A DNA stretch of 64,000 nt from Adiantum capillus-veneris (Eukaryota > Streptophyta > Polypodiopsida > Polypodiales > Pteridaceae). The stretch lies in contig CM043958.1 of the NCBI GenBank assembly GCA_014529385.2, positions 120,804,817-120,868,816 of the forward strand. The letters are read 5' to 3'. Shown here piece by piece: positions 1-12,340 of the stretch. Both the position numbers and the translations under genes were made by a program. The notes below the pieces were generated by a model. The model was not told the DNA's origin and searched no databases. It worked only from the letters and a program-made list of their open reading frames with translations. Position 1 is the stretch's first letter; each line of letters opens with the position of its first letter.

Positions 1-149
1 CATTTTGTGTGTTGCATACCTATTCAATGCAGGGTGTGCGCCAAAGAACCTGAAGTGTGTGTGCGCATTATAGTATCTCTTTGCACGCAGAATCTTATCT
101 CTCCTCCGATCGCCTGATCTCAGGCTCTTGCAGGTGCGTGCTATGCATC

Positions 150-2061
150 AGGAGCAATTTCGGCCTGTGGGAGGCATGGTTCAGGAACCAGCGTTGGCTG
201 GTCATTCTCTATCGGCACTGCCCCCACGAGGACATGGAGTTTATGGCGCAGTGCATACCCAAGGACTTACATTCACCATTGTCTGAAGACCTCGGTTGGG
301 TGTCATTTTGTATGATCAACTGGAGTTATGCCTGGAGAGTGGTAAGTTTTGGATGCTTTTTTTGCGTTAATAAACAACTAGTTTTTTAAACTGGCAATGC
401 ATGAGGTATAGCAACGCATCTACATGACATGTATTTGCAGGATCCATCACTATTGGACCACAATAAGCTTTTATCTGAATGAGAGATATGAGATCATTTG
501 TTTTTGTCTTGTGTCTTGGCAGGTGATGCAGTTGTCAAAGGAAAAGGGGGTCTCCATTCTGTTTTTCTTCATGCTAGAACGGATCCATTTAATGTTGTAG
601 GAGAGGCTGTGCAGTAAGATTCTCATGTCTATTTCTTTGTCAATAGTCCACCTTGATAACTTGTGCAATGCTCATATGGATCTGCCTTATTTGCCTTAGA
701 GCTATGGAGATGCAAAAATTTTGTAGGCGAGAAGAGAAGGAGGTATGGGATTTGTCTTTTGCATCTTGTCTATCTGTTGTCAAATAATGGTAGCAGGCTT
801 AGTAGCAACCTTACACTACAGATTCCAGACACTCTGAATCAGTTTGGTTGGTGCACATGGGATGCTTTCTATACAGATGTTTCAGCAGACGAAATCAAGC
901 AAGGCCTAAAAAGGTATCGTCTATATGGCTTCGTATAATCTCTTGAGATAGGTCATTGCAGTGGGTTTTTTTAATCAGAAAAAAATTCAGTAGAACCAAA
1001 AAATTTGATTATTATGTTTACCAGAGGATGTTGAGGGTTGTCCAAGGTGGTCCCAATAACGTTAGTATTACCATTATTTTATACTCATTATAATCGAAGG
1101 ACTTAATGTTCTGAGACATTATTGTATGATGGCACATGCAACAAAGCATGTAGGTTGCATTATGGTCAGCTATGTCCGTCAACAATGCTAATGCATTGGC
1201 TATATTGATACGATTGGTAAATTCAGGGGATATGACAGAAGTTTGGGGGAGGGGTCAGAAAATTGGTAATGTAAGGTGGAACATGTCAACCCATTAAAAG
1301 CAAGTTCCATTGTTTATTGATGCTAATCCACTATTTTTAGAAGGAAAGCATAGTGGGTGGTAGAAGAAGAGAAAACTTTTTGGGCTTTGGTTGACTATAG
1401 TGGACCTCTTTAGTATGCACTCATGTTTTTACTCCCCGATGGAAATGTAGAGACAAGTGTCATGGTCGTTGTTTTTGCAATATCTAGTTCTAATCTGATT
1501 TTGAGTCTTGACATCTGCCCTATTGTTCTTGACCATCAAGCATAAAATTTAAGCACCTGGACTCTCCATCATACACGCATACAAATTACTCATTTGCGTT
1601 TGTTGATCTTATGCACCTCTTACTTGTGGAAGCTCACCATAGTGAAACTCTTTGATGTGGATTATTTTTTGATCACTTCTGCCATTGTATGTGCATCTCC
1701 TTTCAATTTAGTGTCTGCAAGCGGCCTCTTCTATCATAGTGAGCCATATGAGTTGTGGAGATGTGATCATGTGGGTAATAAAAAATTACCAAGCACTTGA
1801 TGTCTGACATGAACTTAAAAGGAATACAAAGCTAATCTGCCACTATAATAGGAGAAAAGTAGGCACACCTTTGCATCATAAGTGACAAGTGTGTGTGTGC
1901 GTGCATGTGTGTGTGCATGTGTGTGTAAAGTGTGTTCTCCAACTTTAAAAAATGCAGTAAAGTAAGAGAAGAGTCTAACAATCTTGGGATCTTGCTTGAT
2001 TTCCCTCAGCGTGGAAGATGGTGGTACTCCAGCACGTTTCATCATCATTGATGACCGATGA
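150..2061 (+). pseudogene. Raffinose synthase / SIP1-like (GH36) gene, decayed 5' part
   Basis: Raffinose synthases move galactose from galactinol to sucrose in the cytosol. Exon-like blocks follow in order and in phase. The first ends at 341 (DQLELCLESG, donor GTAAG) but has an in-frame TGA at 284-286. Then come 523-613 (GDAVV...VFLHARTDPFNVVGEAV), 700-742 ([14 protein letters not shown]), 822-913 ([20 protein letters not shown]) and 2010-2058 (VEDGGTPARFIIIDD). Each block is bordered by AG/GT, and the phases agree. [10 protein letters not shown] is the hallmark of the family. In the last block the expected Asp-Asp-Gly-Trp-Gln has become Asp-Asp-Arg-stop (TGA 2059-2061). No later exon is recognisable, although several hundred more residues are expected. 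Known: the family and its motifs. Inferred: the locus is a pseudogene or a captured gene fragment. Confidence 0.82.
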
Positions 2062-2364
2062 CATTAATCCATTGCTACTGATCATCAGCATCAAGTTGAT
2101 GAGGAAACTTTGAAACAGATACTGTATGTTGTACTTAACAAATGCCTGTGAGTTCTACCAGTTTGTTGGCGTTGACGCTCTTAATCCTATATAACCAACC
2201 TTGTACCAGTGCTCTCGCCTGTAGAACCCCTGCCTTGCGGTAATAAATTAGGGTAATATTAGGGCTTGCTACACCCGGGGGATCAATATTCTGGTTGCTT
2301 TTCTTTTCCCTGCTTAAAAGTCCCCTCTGTCTTTTGCGGTCTCTTCTTGCAGGGTTCAATGGCA

Positions 2365-2368
<4 letters not shown>
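2062..2368. other. No gene seen
   Basis: This stretch follows the last recognisable raffinose synthase block. A short frame at about 2077-2150 may be more of the exon, but I cannot align it. Nothing else is supported. Confidence 0.4.

Positions 2369-2457
<89 letters not shown>
2369..2457. repeat. (TC)n microsatellite
   Basis: An uninterrupted TC dinucleotide run of about 89 bases. The Ser-Leu reading frames through it, on either strand, are artefacts. Confidence 0.98.
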
Positions 2458-2463
<6 letters not shown>

Positions 2464-2654
2464 TGTTGTTGTGCTCTCTCTATCTCTCACAAGAACATGT
2501 GTCAGTTTATAAAAGACATTTCAAGTGCGCATTCTCATGTACTCTTCGCCCAGGCATCTCCCTCCCTTAACAAACGTCTATAACAGGACACTGCTAGCTC
2601 TTCACTCTCTCCCTCAAGATCAAGATCAACTCTCACCCTGTGTAACACGAGTCT

Positions 2655-3018
2655 TCAACAGTTAAAGACCTCTCTGTGTGTGCACGCCCACTTTTTGGCA
2701 ATTGTATCTGGTTTTCAATTTTTATCTACCTTGTCTAGAGCCTGCGCAGGAACTGTTCCACGATTTAATTAAATGGCACGTCGCATTGACAATACCACAC
2801 TAATAGAGACACTCAACCTAGGACACATCACACACACATCAACAGTTAAAGACCTCTCTGTGTGTGCACGCCCACTTTTTGGCAATTGTATCTGGTTTTC
2901 AATTTTTATCTACCTTGTCTAGAGCCTGCGCAGGAACTGTTCCACGATGTAATTAAATGGCACGTCGCATTGATAATACCACACTAATAGAGACACTCAA
3001 CCTAGGACACATCACACC
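2655..3018. repeat. 184-bp tandem duplication (two copies)
   Basis: The block starting CAACAGTTAAAGACC at 2656 recurs at 2840. The period is 184 bp and the copies are nearly identical (for example ACGATTTAATT against ACGATGTAATT). It holds no reading frame. The second copy fades at about 3018. Confidence 0.95.
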
Positions 3019-3908
3019 CACCTAAACCAATGCTCTAATGCCTGCTTGTTTGCCTCTTGTATGCTTGGGATGGATGGGCTATGTTCAGGGGGATAGCAAT
3101 ACAAGCTGTATAGCTTTAGCTGAGCTCAGCCTTCACATCAAGAAGTGTGGGCCAAGGTTGTAAAGGCTTGCAGCAAACCCTACGACGCTACTTTATTTAG
3201 GCAAGTATTTTACAGATGTAACCCTGTTGGTGATGGTTATTCACTCTTTAAATATTTGCATTTTTCCTAAAGTGTATGTTGGTTCTTTTATTGGAATGGT
3301 ACGGGTCTGCAGGTTGGTTACTTGGGACGCACCTTATTTCTTCATTAGCAGTAGGCAAGTCTTGGTGGATTAAAAGCTTGAGTGACGGAACAAGCAGGTG
3401 TTGGTGGTGTCAGATAAAGGGAAGCACAGGGCTCCAAGGTTGAGGCTGTAGGTAGTTCTCATTGCTCGCAATTCCAGCCCAATAATGTATAGCAAATGTA
3501 TTTTACAAATCAATTCAAACTAATGTGAGTGATTAGATGATAGATGATGCTTTGCAGTTTGTTCTACTGTTAAATATGCCGTTTGTGAAGGCTTCACAAT
3601 ATCTCTGTTTACAACAGACTCAGATGACATGATACATAACAGGTATTTGCAAAAAATGTGATGAATTGTCTTTCAATTCAGGTAGATGTATCTTGCATAT
3701 ATATGTAGAACAGATGTCAATTGTACACGGAATTTTGAATTTAAAAGGTTTAGAATGAACTGTTGTCTTAATCATTAATAGCAATGAGCAGTGGGTTCTT
3801 GAAAGTGGCATGCAATGAATGCTGTTGTCATGAAAATGTTGAATATTGGAACAATCTACTACATAAATGAAAGTGAGATTTTTTAGTTAAAACTTTGGAG
3901 AATGGGAA

Positions 3909-3943
<35 letters not shown>

Positions 3944-5430
3944 CTCTTCCTCTCCACCACCCTGTGCCAATGGCATCTTGGTGGCCCTAAAAGACCACCT
4001 CAATCTCCCAAAGCACTCCCTTGTCACCAACAAAATGCTCTCAGCCTTCCTCCTTTGCTCCTCTCCCAGAATCTCAATAAGGTCCCCGTCCTTCGAGGCC
4101 TCAGTTCTCCCTTTATCGGTTGCTGACTTGGCACCCCTTTGTGATCCCTCTGTAAATTTCCCATGAGGTTGTGCAAGGTCTGGACCCGGGGTAGTCAGTT
4201 ATCAAAAGACCCCTATATCACGTGCGTTCAAGAGGTAATTAATAATACCCCAATATACATGCTATACTTACACTATGAGCCTATTTAAAAAACCCCCACC
4301 CCCCTCTGTATGTATACAATTTTATACATTTTGGTCTTTTAATAATCCTCTCCGGTTAACTCACATGATATCATACACATTCTAAAAAGTGACCGCCCCG
4401 GGGGTCTGGAGCAGGGCCCACGTCACCTCGAACATCTGGTCATTGGAATACAGTGGTGGAGGTGTCGCATCCCAACTCCTCGGGCTTCCTCCCACCCCCT
4501 TCTCCCCTTCCATTGTTGCGTGTTGTTGCTCATATGGATTCTGAGCCTGTTGCTTCTTGATCACTGTCGTTGTCAGTATTGGGTAGCTCAAGCTCACTCA
4601 AGTGTTATCACTAATAGTAACTTGCATCATCCTCTACTTCAGCATAGTCATAATTGGAAAAATTGGTATCCTATATCAATATTAGCATATCCCAAAATTT
4701 GTCAAAAATGCAAGTATCTGGTTATACTTGGCTTCCAAGCTTAGAATTAGGGGAGGGAGGGAGGTTTGAAAGATCTATCATCTGAGAAAGGGAGACAAGC
4801 AAAGTAGAGCACTGGTGATTTCCGTAAGGGGATTGATCATGGGGGAATTGGATTGCAAATCTTGAGAATCTTGACTTGCATCGAGTTGCACAAGCAGAAC
4901 CTCCTCTGGCCTTGGCAAGAACACCTATAGACGATGGTGGGCAAGGGTCAATTGCAACATTGAGTAGTAGTACTTAGCTCCCGCTCCCCTTTCCCACTAT
5001 GGTAGGCTATCTTCTTCAATATGATCACCTCTTATGGCTCTCAGTAATTGAACTCTGTTAGGCAGCCATGGAACTTACATATAATGACAAACTTGAGATT
5101 AAATTGGTTTTCTCACGTAGACAATCAAAATCTAACCAGAGTTGGTCTAGCTATATGGTGGTCTCGAGGTGGGTGTACAGGCAGACCATTAGCCTTCACA
5201 ACAGGCGTATGTGGGATTTTATTGTTGTTCATGGCCTTTAGTGTGCTTAGCATGAGCTTTCCACCTTCCGCCACGTAATTCGACCCTTGCGTGCTCCCCG
5301 TGCTTATCTCCCATCTTGACCTCTTTAGAGCTACACTTAAATAATTTGTGACCCTAAATAGTTACATGGTAGGCCTCATTATTTTATCACTTTTTTTACC
5401 TTGTTCTCCTTGTTTTTTTTATTGGTGAGT
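3019..5430. other. Non-coding stretch with an (AC)n run
   Basis: No gene is recognised. There is an (AC)n run at 3913-3940. On the minus strand a frame of about 80 codons (roughly 4190 to 3940) is open, with acidic and basic residues and no known motif. It could be a decayed exon but is too short to call. Confidence 0.4.
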
Positions 5431-5436
5431 GTTGCA

Positions 5437-5646
5437 ATGAGTGCTCAGAAGAAATTTATGACTAAGGGTAGTGGGTTCTTGAGTGCGTTTAATGATGTTG
5501 CCAGCATGGAGGCCGGAGGTAACTTGTGTTGGTGGGTGAAAACTTAAAAGGCTCTCAAGAAGGTGCAGTTACCGAAATGGCATCATTGTGGAGGTTTATT
5601 TTTTGAGGTTCTCGCTGCTTCCTCGTTAGATGAGGGTAGTGACTAG
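5437..5646 (+). pseudogene. Short unrecognised reading frame with one stop
   Basis: From ATG 5437 the frame runs about 69 residues (MSAQKKFMTKGSGFLSAFND...) to TAG at 5644-5646, with one internal TAA after WWVKT. After the stop it continues with KALKKVQLPKWHHCGG, which has the composition of real coding sequence. I do not recognise the family. It may be a remnant of a transposon or host gene, or chance. Confidence 0.25.
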
Positions 5647-6339
5647 GCTAGTCCCCTAAAACCCTAGGTCCCTTCCCTCACGTTCTATCTTTTGCTCACT
5701 TTCTCTTTCTTGCCCTACGCTTTTTTGAACAATCCTATACATTCAAGCCCTCGACCGCTCTCCACCTAATGCTTCACGAGCCTCTTTGCAGCAGAGTAGC
5801 ATCTCAAGCCGTTTTTCAGTGCTTTCCCTCTCCTTTCTCCTCATATGCTAACAACCCTATGTTGGAAGAGCTTTTCAGTACTTATAATTTTGAAGGCACA
5901 CCAAAAGATTAAAAGAAGGAAGAGAGCGGAGTCTCAAGGCGGGTTCAGACGAGCTCGTTGGTAAAAGAGGTCCAAAAACTTTTCTCCCACCTTATTGTTC
6001 ACATAAGGCGACGACAGCACATGTATGCAAACCTTACAAACAAGCTTTCAACTAATTAGTGATAATGCAATGGTGAAGTGGATGGCACGATCAGGGCTTC
6101 TTAGACTCAAGCTGCATGATGTTTCCATGCCTTGACTAGTTTTACTCGGTTAGATCATGTGAGGCATAAATTTTATATGTAAGATAGGGGTATGATAGTT
6201 TTCGTCATTGATTGTCGTATAAGTGTAGAAAGGGGGGTCATATTCCCTAGTATGAGTCGTATATAGAGGTTTTATCAAAGTTGTCCGCTCGCAGGTGGCA
6301 TTCCGTTTTGTATATAGAGTGAATCCCCCGAGGATCTAC

Positions 6340-6342
<3 letters not shown>
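5647..6342. other. No gene seen
   Basis: No supported reading frame, repeat or RNA gene is visible in this interval. Confidence 0.4.

Positions 6343-6384
<42 letters not shown>
6343..6384. repeat. (TC)n microsatellite
   Basis: About 42 bases of TC repeat after GATCTACCTA. Confidence 0.97.
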
Positions 6385-6387
<3 letters not shown>

Positions 6388-6650
6388 GTTGTTGGATGTG
6401 ATTAGTGTTAGAAAAAACCGGCGTCCAATGTATTTCAACTGAATGAAATTGTAAAATCCCAATTAGATTTTGAGCATGCCTTTAAGCAAACCGAGAAATT
6501 CACACGAGTGTTAGTGTAATACCTAGAAAAAAGCTTCAAATTTTGACCTAAAAACCAGGACAATTTCAAGTTTGCCCTTATTTTTATCGATTAGGAAAAA
6601 TGTATTTTTCTAGCCTTGCCGATGAAGCTAAAACTAAGTACTAAGTAGTA

Positions 6651-6683
6651 GTGGCAGTGGCAATGACAATGACAATGACAATG
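6651..6683. repeat. Hexanucleotide repeat (GGCART/GACAAT)n
   Basis: A run of TGGCAGTGGCAATGACAATGACAATGACAATG-type units with a six-base period. It makes a His-Cys run on the minus strand and no credible protein. Confidence 0.85.
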
Positions 6684-6689
6684 AAGAGA

Positions 6690-7480
6690 GAAGAATAAAT
6701 GAATGAAGATGCCATTTATTCTTCTTGGTGATGAGCTCATACTCTTTGCGAAAGCTCTACATGTAGATGATCCACATTTCTCTAACTCCTTGTAAAAGTT
6801 CTTTGTGGAGAAGATGCCAACATTGCCAAGAGACATGACAAATAGAAACTACTAGTAGAAGAAGGTGAAGCCAGTGAAGAAGAGAACTTTTAATATTTGC
6901 ACTGAGGAGCGTGAAGGAGGGAAACTTGAAAAGAGGAGAGAAGACATTTGATGTAGAATGACTAATGACTCTTGCAAAACGGAGTTTAGTTTTGGAAAAA
7001 GGAAAAGTTTAAGATATATATCATTCAATTCTGAGCTATTGCAAAATTGACGTGTTATCATTACCTGAATACTTTTTTTGGATTTTTTTATGAACATATC
7101 CTATAATGTGGGGGTTATGTTGACATGGCATTTGATCTGACAAGGCTTGAATTTGACTCCAAATCTTTCCTAAATTCCTAATGTGCAGTTAGCTTATAGC
7201 AACACCATATAGGACCCTTGTCCGCATGTCGAGCCATCCTAACAGACTTTTATCCTAGTCCAAGACCCTTGTCCGTAACAAACTTTATCACTTAAGTCGT
7301 ATCATTGAATCACTCATTTAGTGAAATAAATGCCATGCATGTTTTTTTGATGTAACTATCTGGTAGTGCCTTCTTTATTGGGTGAGGTATTTGTGCCACC
7401 GTAGGTCACACCCATATAAAGAATGCCACAGGTGAATGAGATGGTAACAGATTTTTCTCTAAGGCAAAATCTACCCCTCA
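6690..7480. other. No gene seen
   Basis: AT-rich sequence without a supported frame. Short open frames on the minus strand at 6590-7097 show no motif. Confidence 0.4.
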
Positions 7481-7499
7481 TAAGATCTATGCAGTTAAA

Positions 7500-8400
7500 T
7501 GAGGTGAGGTGCTCCCCTGCTAGGGTTGAGCAACCTGGTCAAACTCCACAAGCGGGCGACTCAAAGGGAGTGCACACAAGAATCAGTCTGCTTGGGAGCA
7601 GTGAGGCAAGCCTGGCGCAGAGATGCTGTGGCGGGTAGGGCAGGAGTCGGCCCAGGGGAGGCTCTCGGTTGCCCTCCATGTGCTTTGGTGCGCCTCCCTA
7701 GCTCGGCCTCACCCCTTTTTTTTTGGATGCAGGGGGGCCTTCCCCCCTCCTCCTCTAGGAGGATATTTGATGGCCCAATACTTGCAGATTGTGGCCTTTT
7801 CGGGTGGCGCCTATGGTGGCAGAAGGGGCGCCTTTCGGGGCATGGAAGGGCTCCCTTTGAAGTGGTGGGATCCCCCAAAGAAACTGTGGGGTGATGATCG
7901 ACTTCTGGTCTCTTGAATCGATTGCGAGCTCCCAGGTTCGATAGCGGACGGTGGTTTTCTTTCTCTTGCGGCTTTATTGGGAGGTTCTTTTGGGCATATG
8001 GTTGGCCGGTGGCAGTGGCCTTGATATGTTGGCACCCCAAAGGCCTCCTTGGTGATGGGGACGCGGGGCCCTGGCCTCTCGGCTCGCTCTTCTTGGTGTT
8101 CGATATCTACTTTCCATGGATTGCTTGTCTGGTCCTGAAAGGGTGGCCCCCTTATTAGCCAATGTAATTTTTTGATGGATTGGTTCTGAGATTTTCCTTA
8201 TGGAGGGATCCCTGTATGGGGTGGCAATCATGCAGGGTATGTGGAAGCCTCTTGTTGTGATTTGCTCCGTATGGGATGGTTATTGGTAGTGGTATCGGTC
8301 TATGTGACTCTGTGGCTCGGGCTGAGCAGGGATCTCTTTGTAATTTTCTGTTCTCAATACAATACACTCACGCACCTATTGTGGGTTCTGGTTTTTTTTT
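7500..8400. other. GC-rich segment ending in a T run, possibly a retroposon 3' region
   Basis: This stretch is clearly richer in G and C than its surroundings, so several frames on both strands stay open for 70-160 codons. None has a recognisable domain. It ends near TTTGTAATTTTCTGTTCTCAATACAATAC (8339-8367), followed by a T run at 8390-8402, which resembles the 3' end of a LINE. The call rests on composition and the tail only. It could equally be host sequence. Confidence 0.3.
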
Positions 8401-8402
8401 TT

Positions 8403-9716
8403 TAAAGATCAACATAATTGGAGTTTTGCGTACGTAGTCTTTGCTTTCTCCTGCAATGAAGGAGTATGATCCTACATCCAATTGGCAGGTCGTTGAACTT
8501 GGAGAGTGGTGGGAGGCTTCCTTGGAGATACACTAAAACCATCTATAAAAAATACTTGCATACACTCGTTTATTAGCTTTGTGGCACAAAATACTCATTT
8601 TTTCCTATTAATACGGTCAACCCTTGATTTTAAGGACATGATTGAGTGATGCAATGTTACTCTAATCATTATCCCCTCATTTTGAGCTCCAAAATCAATG
8701 CACACAATTTTGAGCACTTCTGAAGTTCTTATACTACTCTTATGGCCTCTAAATTGTCGTTTGGGGGGGATCTTTGTTCCGTTTCGATCCCAAAAGAGTC
8801 TTCCATGCTCCTTAAAGAGCTTCCCATTACCCCTTCTTAAAAGCGCTTCTCGAGTAATTAAAATGTCATTCCAAGGCCATTTTAGGGTATTTTGTTCTTT
8901 TAAAAAATTCATCATAACACCTAAAGAAAATCGTAGGGGCTTTGGAATGTGTTGGTATGGTTAGTTGTAAGCCTAGAAGTTGCATTTTGATCTCTCAAGG
9001 ACTTACTTTTATGAACAAAATAATATTTTTTGGATGTGAAAGTAGATTTACATATATTTATGTGTGTATATTTTTAAGCAAAAAGTGAAACTTGGACAGT
9101 TGTCCAATTAGACCTGCATCAACCTAGCAAGCTTGCTAATCTTCGTGACACTGGCCAACGTAAAAAAGCAGCACGAGAAGGATTTTATGAACCCTAGTAG
9201 CCAACAACAAATACGGAGGAGCTACCACCTGGCTATAGTCAATTTCTCGAAGGCAAGGCTCAAAAATCAAGTAAAATCCATTCTGACGTGAAACTCGATG
9301 CATCACTCCAAAAGCAAGACCGATCGGTGTCCCAATGTAAACGGACCTTAGAATGGGTGATTTACTATTTGAATTATTAGTATAGTGTTTTTTTGAAATG
9401 CTCATTTGAGCTTGATTTGCATTAAATCAAAATAATACAAAAAAGTGGCATATCCTTAGTTATAGATGTACTTTGTCTTTAACTTGAAAAAATAAAAAGA
9501 TAAACTCAGCCGAAACTCATGAGGCATTTGTGGAATCCAATAATCAATAATAACGTAAATTAAAATAAACTTATGAATATATATGAGCGCGTTTTCTTTG
9601 AAAAGCAGAAAAAGCAAATGAGAGCGCCGTCAAAAGCAACGGCGAAAAGCAGATTGCTACGTAAAAAATGATAATAAAAAAGGCCCACTCGCCCATTGCA
9701 TTTTCATCACAGCTCA

Positions 9717-9718
<2 letters not shown>
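8403..9718. other. No gene seen
   Basis: AT-rich interval without a credible coding region, RNA gene or long repeat. Confidence 0.4.

Positions 9719-9762
<44 letters not shown>
9719..9762. repeat. (TG)n microsatellite
   Basis: About 44 bases of TG repeat directly upstream of the RNase H reading frame. An apparent Met-Cys-Val start inside it is not credible. Confidence 0.97.
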
Positions 9763-9764
<2 letters not shown>

Positions 9765-9765
9765 C

Positions 9766-10653
9766 ATTTTGCATTGCAGCCTGCTAAGCTCTCGAGCTAT
9801 GCCTCTCACTATCGACATTTGCGAAAGCCTACCATTATCCTCCTGGCCACCCTCATCATCGGGTTCTTCCACCCTTTGTTCCACTTGCAACATTTACATT
9901 GATGGGTCATGTCAACCTCTTGCCAAGCAAAGGTGTCAGCTTGCGTCTACGGATCCTACCGATGATGTATATTTGATGGCCAGCATCGGTGTCTTCAATG
10001 AAGCTACACAAAAAGGCCAAGCCGTCAAAGTTGTGAAGAGGGTTGATAAGAGTGCGTTTCATATCAAAGAGGGGTTGTGTGATATTACTACGGTCGAGCT
10101 CCTCGCGATCCGCCATGCTCTACTCTCTTTGCACTCAGAGATTGGTGTATGTGACCTACTATTTGATCATGTCAATATATGGAGCGATTGCTTAGATGCG
10201 TTGTCAATCCTCCACAAGTTCCACACCAACACTCCATCTCCAAGGCCCTTGCGCACTTGGCGTGACATCAGCATCATTCAAGACATTATATCCCTCGCAT
10301 CGTCGGTACCTTTTAGTGTTACAATCCGCAAAGTTCGTGGACACTCCAACATCTATGGCAATGAACTTGCAGACTGGCTGGCTAAGTATGGTAGTAGATT
10401 GCCCAATTGTGCTCCCTGCAAGACCTTTAATGACTTGGGTCCTAGCTATGGACACAAATACAGATGCATACAAACTCCACTTCCATTACCACAAGTACAA
10501 TACATGCAACCCGTGATCATGACGTCACAGCCTCACATGCAGTCTATGTTTGTCTACATACCTCCTCCTTCACCAAGGATTATGGTCCCTCTATATGCAT
10601 GCTCAACGACATTGCCAGTACCGACATTGCCTTTCGCAGGCTATGCTTGCTAG
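9766..10653 (+). CDS. Type I ribonuclease H domain, probably from a LINE
   Basis: RNase H cuts the RNA strand of RNA:DNA hybrids. The frame is open across the whole domain. YIDGSC (Asp codon 9901-9903) gives the first acid and TTVELLAIRHALL (about 10090-10130) the Glu on helix A. IWSDCLDALSIL (about 10180) gives the second Asp. IRKVRGHSNIYGNELADWLAK (about 10327-10387) holds the conserved His and the last Asp. All four catalytic acids are present. The upstream part runs into a TG microsatellite and has no clear start codon. The tail after about 10440 is Pro-rich and may not be real. Plant L1-like LINEs can carry RNase H at the end of ORF2, but no reverse transcriptase precedes this one. It may be a 5'-truncated LINE or a solitary domain. 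Confidence 0.65.
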   Translation: MLHCSLLSSRAMPLTIDICESLPLSSWPPSSSGSSTLCSTCNIYIDGSCQPLAKQRCQLASTDPTDDVYLMASIGVFNEATQKGQAVKVVKRVDKSAFHIKEGLCDITTVELLAIRHALLSLHSEIGVCDLLFDHVNIWSDCLDALSILHKFHTNTPSPRPLRTWRDISIIQDIISLASSVPFSVTIRKVRGHSNIYGNELADWLAKYGSRLPNCAPCKTFNDLGPSYGHKYRCIQTPLPLPQVQYMQPVIMTSQPHMQSMFVYIPPPSPRIMVPLYACSTTLPVPTLPFAGYAC

Positions 10654-12340
10654 TTCCATTAGAGAACTTGGGGGGGTCTTTGGCGAACTTGTGGCAGGGC
10701 GACACTGGCTTGCAATAGAGATTTTTGGAAACGAAGGCTCCAAGGGGACCTCCTGCATTACTGTAGGGAAAAGCGACTCTGTCACGATGAGGGCGGAGTT
10801 TCCATGCTCATGGGAGAGCTGGGTTCGAGGGGTTCGGCCCTTTGCAGGGAGCAGGCACCTTTCTACCTATGTCGCGGGCTACTGCAAAGGTTTCTCCCTT
10901 CGAAGAGCAGGTCAATTGTGCAGGGCCAGTTTAAAAGGCCACCTATGTTGTGTTGTCAGATGACTTGGGATCTTGGGGTGGAGCTTCTTCATGTGTTCGG
11001 GTGGCGGGTGGCTGTCGGAACTCGGACAGGTGGCCGTGAAGGGAGTGTCTGGTCGGGCTATGCTCGGTGACTCTCTGGATCTCTGTGGTGATATTCTATG
11101 GATCTATTGGTGCTGATGCTTATGGTCGGTGATGGGGTGGTTTCTGGGTGGTAGCCAGTAGCCTCTCCGGTGGCATCCCTGGCTAATACGCGGACTGTGT
11201 TTGCGGCCATATGAGGCATGTAGCCCAGTTATATGGTGATGAGTTCGATGGGGTGGCTTTCCTGCTAGCCGCAAGTCTTGTTGATATGTCTGATGGGTGG
11301 CTCCCTTTAGCCTATGTGGCATTGTATCTTGGGACAGTTTATGGTGTCATGGCTAATAAAAGGGAGTGGAGCCACTATGTGCTAATGTATGTGCTGGCTG
11401 GCCTCCCTTTTTCCTCTTAAGCTTTTATCCTTTTCAAAACTCACAATAGTGAGTAGAGTAGATTAGCAAATCCAAAGAAAGAAAAAATACAGCACTATGC
11501 CAGTAAGAATCTCCAGAATCCTTTGGCTCTATACACATTAAGCATTTCCCTCTTCACCGTCACCATGGCGCGCTCCACGTTGGCTGTAGGTGGTCATTGG
11601 TACGAAACCTTAACACAAAGCAAAATCATAAAACTATCTGCGTGAAAAAACATGGAAATGACTAAATGCTCAGTAATGAAACATAGTCTGTTGAAACCCC
11701 AAGTGGTTTGTACTTTTACTCACCTAGCTAATTGTAATTAACATTACCAAAAGTGTACAAGACAAGGCCCATTTTGAGCTACATCCTGACTTAAAAGCAG
11801 CCAGTGTCTACAAAAAACTTGAGCTTTGGAGAATTAGTTTAAAGAATAGAAAAGAAATGTTTTTCATGGATACGGAGTCTATTTATTCATGAACTGCCGC
11901 ACCCAAAGCTCACATGATCAGAACATTGACTGCAACAATAGGCTTCTAAGCACAAACACCAGAGTTCTGAAGAAGCCAAACAAAGCGGAGGGTTAGTCGC
12001 CACCGCCACCAAAATTGCACCTGGGGTCCTTTCCTGGACTAAGCCAGATCAAACCTGGAAATTTTCTAGAATCACCTGCTTCAAAGCAGCTTTTCCATCT
12101 TAAAAAGTACCTCAGCTGAGGTATAATCAAGACAGCTTGCCATGATCAGGCCTTATCTAGCTCAAGCATGGAAATCTGGCTCTCAACAAAAGAAGCTCTT
12201 TGGCATTTCCCCCTTTTTGTCTCCAGAGAAACAAGCAAGGCACCTTGTTTGTTGTGGCAAAGTACAGTGATATGAAACAGTAGCGTCGCCAAGCTTTTAT
12301 CCTACTTTGGCTTCAAGGGTTTGTTTTGTTAGACCTTTGT
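10654..12340. other. Non-coding stretch with a possible retroposon tail
   Basis: From 10654 to about 11420 the sequence is G/C/T-rich with weak open frames on both strands and no motif, and could be LINE 3' untranslated sequence. At 11437-11453 the minus strand has TCAC-TATT-GTGA followed by TTTTGAAAAGG. This resembles the tail seen at 56.27-56.32 kb. From 11500 to 12340 no gene is visible. Confidence 0.35.

Noticed and set aside
2266-2583. Plus-strand open frames with long Ser-Leu runs
   Set aside because: They exist only because a (TC)n repeat has no stop codons. The same applies to His-Thr, Cys-Val and Arg-Glu runs elsewhere.
7526-8231. Several 70-160 codon frames on both strands
   Set aside because: Opposed overlapping frames in a GC-rich stretch, no motif and no family likeness, so not called as genes.
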